NCBI RefSeq assembly: GCF_020515625.1
Contig: NZ_JAIWPJ010000002.1
Location: 744,001-808,000, forward strand
Origin: Natrinema amylolyticum
Lineage (GTDB): Archaea > Halobacteriota > Halobacteria > Halobacteriales > Natrialbaceae
Reading direction: 5' to 3'
Length of the DNA stretch: 64,000 bases
Positions 61,001 to 64,000 of this stretch are shown here, piece by piece. Both the position numbers and the translations under genes were made by a program. The notes beneath the pieces are model-generated. The model had not been told where the DNA came from. It did no database searches and saw only the letters and a list, made by a program, of their open reading frames with translations. Position 1 is the stretch's first letter; every line of letters starts with the position of its first letter.

Positions 61001-61936
61001 CTGTTCCGCGACGCCTTCCCGGCCGCGGCGGGCGTCATCCACGACGCCGTCGACGCCGTCGTCGACCTCGACGAACCCCTCGAGATGAACTACGTGAAGA
61101 AACACGTCGAGGAAGAGCAGGCGGAACTCGAGGAGGAAGAGGGCCTCGACGAATCCGACGCCCGCAAGGCGGCCAAACACCGCGTCTTCACGACCCGGCC
61201 CGGCGGCTACGGTGCCGGGACGAACAAGGCCGTCGACGAGGGCAACTGGGACGACCGCTCCGATCTGGCCGAGGTGTACGTCCAGTGGGGCGGCTACGCG
61301 ATGGGATCGCGCGGCCGCGTTTCGGACGCCCACGACGCCTTCGAGCGCCGCCTCTCTTCCGTCGACGCGACGGTCAAGATCGAGGACACGATGGAGCAAG
61401 ACGAGTTCGACTCCTCGGACTGGTACGCCTTCCACGGCGGCTTCATCTCCGCCGTGAGCGAGATCTCCGGCACGGAGCCCGCCTCCTACGTCGGCGACTC
61501 CTCGGACCCGGATAATGTCGACGTCTACACCAACGAGGAGAAGGTCCGTAAGGCGATGCGCTCGCGCGTTCTGAATCCCGACTGGCTCGAGTCGATGGAG
61601 GAACACGGCTACAAGGGCGCGGGCGACCTCTCGACGACGGTCGACGTGACGCTCGGCTGGGACGCGACCACCGGCGTCGTGAGCGATACGCTGTGGGAAG
61701 AAGTCGCCGAGAAGTTCGCCTTCGACGACGCTCGTCAAGAATGGATGCGCGACGTGAACCCGTGGGCGCTCGAGTCCATCACGGACACGCTGCTCGAGGC
61801 GATCGAGCGCGATCTGTGGGACGCAGACGACGAGACGATCGACCGACTGCGCGATCTGAACCTCGAGGTCGAGGGCGACCTCGAGGCGCGGACGACCAAC
61901 GAGGGCGTCGGTGCGGAGGTGTCGACCGATGACTGA
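58040..61936 (+). CDS. cobN: Cobaltochelatase subunit CobN
   Basis: A 1298-residue large chelatase subunit. The ATG at 58040 is chosen (MTRIGIYTATENELGSIGRA); upstream in-frame codons overlap the divergent gene. Conserved regions include AIFWLHGAEDSMPGYDYATG, IFCNPATDTDEQ, GVPVLQTVTTMRSRSRYESS, LVTVQPPRGFGMDPSKVYHD, VVHLGTHGSLEWLPGKTVGL, VYPYIVNNPGEGTQAKRRSY and VFTTRPGGYGAGTNKAVDEG. It binds the corrinoid and inserts cobalt with the ChlI/ChlD-type ATPase. Length matches the CobN/BchH family. It precedes a 23-residue frame and cbiC in one operon. Confidence 0.95.
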   Translation: MTRIGIYTATENELGSIGRAAQRLEDVELVVRSESDLEDEADVEEFVEELHDAAAAIFWLHGAEDSMPGYDYATGALEEASVPLIVKATGDAFAFEDTTVSEAHRDLVYDYLEKGGTINVANLCRFLAAEYEGRDVEYDDPTELPTEGVYHPDHPGIEYEELLETHDPDKPTVAVWFYESHWTHENTRYVDAQVRALEEQGANALPIFCNPATDTDEQEDAEWVTDNWLIDSDGQSIVDAVLSSFMFSLSMDERGRSADDEGSSAEDVFLDRLGVPVLQTVTTMRSRSRYESSDTGVMGFELALSVALPEFDGNVITHPISGKERTDDEAGIGSAPKHHFPIEDRIDHATRLAVNWAELRHTPNEEKQVAVVLHNYPPSDDGIGTAFGLDSPESTVNLLEELDARGYDLGDEMPEDGQTLVEKLTAQLTLEDRWVAPEDVRDLSVDVVSPDTYEEWFTDTDERFQENIIEEWGEVPDRPFAIPGVEFGNVLVTVQPPRGFGMDPSKVYHDSNLQPPHDYFAFYGWLRNTFETDAVVHLGTHGSLEWLPGKTVGLNGESAPDQLIDDIPNVYPYIVNNPGEGTQAKRRSYAAIVDYLTPVMRNAGTYDELSELEELANQYREAGMEDARSDDGEHLADLMREKVEELDLAVELGIAGTIDEKADVRGPDEAGSTLAEGDVDGDEVDIDELVERIHEYLTDVKTTQIRLGLHTMSEPPEGERLTEYLVALTRLENPGAPSLRESVAGALGVDYQTMLDSPGEYAEDLGMTYAEAADVVYETSVDLIETLAEHDFDIPVSEREAGPDDEVNVNLLIVDLETIGDGRAKSGAHNDLRKALAYICEEAQPRVQGAEDEIPRTADALSGEYVPPGGSGAPTRGGVDLLPTARNFYTLDPRKVPAKAAWQVGSEVAEGVLERHHDENDEYPEEIGVVAWGTPTVRTRGETIAQVLAMMGVEPQWTDAGRIDDVEPIPLEDLNRPRVDVTTRVSGLFRDAFPAAAGVIHDAVDAVVDLDEPLEMNYVKKHVEEEQAELEEEEGLDESDARKAAKHRVFTTRPGGYGAGTNKAVDEGNWDDRSDLAEVYVQWGGYAMGSRGRVSDAHDAFERRLSSVDATVKIEDTMEQDEFDSSDWYAFHGGFISAVSEISGTEPASYVGDSSDPDNVDVYTNEEKVRKAMRSRVLNPDWLESMEEHGYKGAGDLSTTVDVTLGWDATTGVVSDTLWEEVAEKFAFDDARQEWMRDVNPWALESITDTLLEAIERDLWDADDETIDRLRDLNLEVEGDLEARTTNEGVGAEVSTDD

Positions 61937-62000
61937 CGACGGAAGCGAACCCGTTCGGCCGAGTACCGATACTCGAGGTCCGGAGTGTGATACCAAATGA
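61929..62000 (+). CDS. Possible 23-residue ORF bridging cobN and cbiC
   Basis: A short frame (MTDDGSEPVRPSTDTRGPEC then DTK) starts inside the end of cobN (8-bp overlap) and ends with ATGA overlapping the cbiC start. Such perfect coupling at both ends would let ribosomes move from cobN to cbiC. Whether the peptide has a role or just maintains coupling is unknown. It is acidic, with one Cys. Confidence 0.35.
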   Translation: MTDDGSEPVRPSTDTRGPECDTK

Positions 62001-62746
62001 CCGATAGTCAGGAGTTCGAGGAGGAGTACGCCGATCTGGGCGCGACGACGCAGAACGCGATGGACATCGCGGAAACGAGCATGGACATCGTCCGGCAGTT
62101 CGTGCCGGACGAGACGCTGGCCGACCGCGTTCGGCAGAAGTCGGTCCACTCGATGGGCGACATCGAATTCCAGCACCTGATCGAGTTCACCGGCGGGGAC
62201 GAGATCGGTGATGACGAGGACGCGCCGGTCCGCGCCGGCGCTCGAGCAGTGCTCGACGAGGCCACCATCGTGACCGATATCACGATGTCGAAAGCCGGGA
62301 TCACCGGCCGCGGCCACAACTGCGAGAAGCGGAAGGCGATCGGCAACGGCGCGGAGCTGGCGAAAGAGACCGGGATGACCCGCACCGCGGCCTCGGTGCT
62401 CGAACTCGACAAGCAGGGCGTCTACGACGGCGCGATCGCGACGATCGGCAACGCGCCGACGGCCGCCTTCGCGCTGGCGGACTGCATCGAGGACGGTACC
62501 CGACCGGCGGCCATCGTCGCGACTCCCGTTGGTTTCGTCAAGGCCGAGGAGAGCCGCCAGCGCATCCGCGAGGTCAGCGAGGAGTACGACGTCCCGGCGA
62601 TCACCAACGTCGGCCGCCGCGGCGGGAGCGGACTGGCGGCCGCGCTGACGAACGAACTGATCCACGTCGCGAAGGACGTCCGAACCGACGAGATCGACCT
62701 CGAGCTCGACGCCGAGACGCGGGCCGCGGACGGCCGGAACCGATGA
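61997..62746 (+). CDS. cbiC: Precorrin-8X methylmutase
   Basis: A 249-residue enzyme (CbiC/CobH) that shifts the C-11 methyl to C-12. The active-site His is in VRQKSVHSMGDIEFQHLIEF. AGARAVLDEATIVTDITMSK, GAIATIGNAPTAAFALADCI and ATPVGFVKAEESRQRIREVS complete the fold, with TNVGRRGGSGLAAALTNELI at the end. The first 25 residues are a halophile extension. It overlaps the bridging ORF and cbiE by ATGA, so the operon is translationally coupled. Confidence 0.95.
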   Translation: MTDSQEFEEEYADLGATTQNAMDIAETSMDIVRQFVPDETLADRVRQKSVHSMGDIEFQHLIEFTGGDEIGDDEDAPVRAGARAVLDEATIVTDITMSKAGITGRGHNCEKRKAIGNGAELAKETGMTRTAASVLELDKQGVYDGAIATIGNAPTAAFALADCIEDGTRPAAIVATPVGFVKAEESRQRIREVSEEYDVPAITNVGRRGGSGLAAALTNELIHVAKDVRTDEIDLELDAETRAADGRNR

Positions 62747-63546
62747 GCGGCGAGTACGACCTCGACGCGGGACCGGATCCGGCGACGTTCGCCGCGGGAG
62801 CGGCGGAACCCGATCTCGACGAGAGGGCAGACGACCCTGTCTACGCCGTCGGCGTCGGCCCTGGCAACCAAGAGTATCTCACGCCCCGCGGCGAGCGCGC
62901 GATCCGCGAGGCCGACGTCGTTGTCGGTTTCACGACGGTCGTCGAGTTCGTCGAAGACCTGACCGACGCCGACCTGCTGACCTGCGGCTACAAGGACGAG
63001 GCCGAGGCTCTCGAGGCGTTCGGCGAGCGCGTCGCCGCCGGTGAGTCGGGGACTGCGGTCGCAATGGGCGACCCGAACCACTCGGGCTACCAGTTCGTCG
63101 GGAAGGTCCAGGATACCGTCGAGCGTTCGGACCCCGATGTCCCGGTCCGCGTGATCCCTGGCATCTCCTCGATCCAGATGGCCGCCAGCCGCGCCCGGAC
63201 GCCGATGGAGGACACCGAGTTCGTCACGCTCCACAAGAGCGGCGACCTCGAGTCGGACATGGACCGCCTCGCGGCCGCGGTCGACGACCGACACCTGCTC
63301 GTGCTCCCGCGGCCGTACGACCGGATGCCCGGCGATATCGCCGACTTCCTGCTCGAGGCGGGGGCTGATCCCGATCTCGAGGCGCTGGTGCTCGAGAAGC
63401 TGACCCACGACGACGAGCAGATCCACCGGTTCACGCTCGAGGAACTGGCGGAACACGCTGGCGGGAGCGGAAAGAACGACACGCCGTTCTCCGATCTGGT
63501 CGTGCTCGCGGTTCGACGGCTGGTCGCGCCGACGTCCTCGACGTAG
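62743..63546 (+). CDS. cbiE: Cobalt-precorrin-7 (C5)-methyltransferase
   Basis: A 267-residue SAM-dependent tetrapyrrole methylase. YAVGVGPGNQEYLTPRGERA is the GxGPG start motif, AVAMGDPNHSGYQFVGKVQD is the GDP motif, and RVIPGISSIQMAASRARTPM is the PG(I/V)S motif, all at typical positions. The residues GNQEYLTPRG favour CbiE over CbiF/CbiH/CbiL, which have different second halves. It methylates C-5 of cobalt-precorrin-7. The first 30 residues are an acidic extension. It is the last gene of the unit in view. Confidence 0.9.
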   Translation: MSGEYDLDAGPDPATFAAGAAEPDLDERADDPVYAVGVGPGNQEYLTPRGERAIREADVVVGFTTVVEFVEDLTDADLLTCGYKDEAEALEAFGERVAAGESGTAVAMGDPNHSGYQFVGKVQDTVERSDPDVPVRVIPGISSIQMAASRARTPMEDTEFVTLHKSGDLESDMDRLAAAVDDRHLLVLPRPYDRMPGDIADFLLEAGADPDLEALVLEKLTHDDEQIHRFTLEELAEHAGGSGKNDTPFSDLVVLAVRRLVAPTSST

Positions 63547-63647
63547 CATCATCGGTTCCGTTTCCGGTTCCGGAATTCGTCGCGGTCTCCGGCGACTGTC
63601 GTCCATTGACTGCCGTCCGACCGGATCGGTCACGCGGTGGAGCGCTG

Positions 63648-64000
63648 TTATTCCGGGGCCGCCCAACCGAACTCGAGCCATGCGATGCCGAGACCGAACA
63701 GTAACATGCCAATCGCGTCCGTGGGAGTGCTTCCGTGGGCGACGATACTGATCGGCGAACCGAAAAGGAGGACGAGCGGGATCGCGGGTGCTCCCGATCG
63801 ACGCAGGAGGACGGCGATCGCGAGAACTGCGACGAGGTTGCCGACGGTTCCAAGGAGTGCCAGGATGCCGGCGACGCCATCGATCGGATTCATGAAAATC
63901 ACCTCGACGACCGTTGCAACGCCCTCTTGTTGGTCGGTAGAGAGACCACGTGACTCGCGGAGCAGGACGGCCGTCGCGATGCCGGCGATCGCTTCGAACG
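63648..64000 (-). CDS. Small multi-helix membrane protein, N-terminus cut by window edge
   Basis: The frame is open from the right edge to a TAA at 63648, so the true start lies outside; the in-frame ATG at 63893 is internal. In order it reads FEAIAGIATAVLLRESRGLS, then VIFMNPIDGVAGILALLGTV, GNLVAVLAIAVLLRRSGAPA, IPLVLLFGSPISIVAHGSTP and DAIGMLLFGLGIAWLEFGWA. At least three transmembrane helices are seen. I do not recognise a family. It is convergent with cbiE, with 101 bp between. Confidence 0.7.
   Translation of the reverse strand, partial: FEAIAGIATAVLLRESRGLSTDQQEGVATVVEVIFMNPIDGVAGILALLGTVGNLVAVLAIAVLLRRSGAPAIPLVLLFGSPISIVAHGSTPTDAIGMLLFGLGIAWLEFGWAAPE

Noticed and set aside
59384-62665. 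A 1093-codon minus-strand open frame opposite cobN and cbiC
   Set aside because: It mirrors the codon structure of the real genes in high-GC DNA, has no domain features, and crosses two certain coding regions.
1-64000. CRISPR arrays, insertion sequences or prophage
   Set aside because: No spaced direct repeats, transposase or capsid/terminase genes were seen. The beta-helix protein resembles tail proteins in part but stands alone.

Overview
This window is a piece of a haloarchaeal chromosome. The evidence is high GC with strongly acidic deduced proteins, Tat signal peptides with lipoboxes, archaeal information-processing genes (S3Ae, S15, KEOPS Pcc1, RNase P component 4, CDC48, SRP 7S RNA), an archaeal lipid prenyltransferase, promoters with BRE/TATA about 25-32 nt before the start codon (leaderless style), and several small haloarchaea-specific families. 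The gene set and composition suggest the Natrinema/Haloterrigena side of the group, but I cannot fix the genus from sequence reading alone.

Layout. 0-9 kb: a HEAT-repeat protein cut by the left edge, archaetidylserine synthase, a halocyanin-like copper lipoprotein, the operon rps15 - RecJ-like - pcc1 - rps3ae, and an orphan ABC ATPase behind a DtxR-like operator. 9-15 kb: a 954-residue acidic multidomain protein, purA, Trm112-like and small membrane proteins. 15-17.5 kb: a CbiX cobaltochelatase with its DR2241-type Fe-S partner. 17.5-22 kb: exported or surface proteins, including a beta-helix protein translationally coupled to a 45-residue lipoprotein. 22-27 kb: two paralogous family-5 solute-binding lipoproteins flanking a PAP2_3 membrane enzyme. 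27-33 kb: rnp4-yhbY-mscS, the 7S SRP RNA gene, cdc48, hsp20 and housekeeping genes. 33-38 kb: a divergent class I isoprenoid synthase-like protein, a RAD55-like ATPase, the UbiA-family ether-lipid enzyme and tRNA-Arg(UCG). 38-49 kb: a decayed gene, then a pterin metalloenzyme stretch (AOR-family protein, YqeC, OFA-type transporter, NuoF-like protein, formate dehydrogenase). 49-56 kb: mixed metabolism and transport. 56-63.5 kb: a cobalamin cluster (ChlI/ChlD-type chelatase subunit divergent from cobN - small ORF - cbiC - cbiE). The right edge cuts a small membrane protein.

The most unusual points are these. (1) Both solute-binding proteins appear circularly permuted: the segment that is C-terminal in ordinary SBP_bac_5 proteins comes first, directly behind the lipobox. 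Both genes share a promoter motif at the same spacing, and one is coupled to a PAP2_3 gene with no ABC permease nearby. (2) The NuoF/HoxF-like partner of the formate dehydrogenase has lost nearly all of its flavin, NADH and Fe-S motifs while keeping the overall fold order. (3) The AOR-family protein lacks the CxxCxxxC cluster ligands. (4) Several palindromic operators lie on core promoters (ABC ATPase, rps15, beta-helix operon, OFA transporter).

Functionally, CbiX, the DR2241 protein, the ChlID-like protein, CobN, CbiC and CbiE belong to one anaerobic-type cobalamin route split over two loci about 40 kb apart. The OFA transporter, NuoF-like protein and FdhA probably form a formate import and oxidation unit. 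No CRISPR array, integrase, insertion sequence or rRNA gene was seen.
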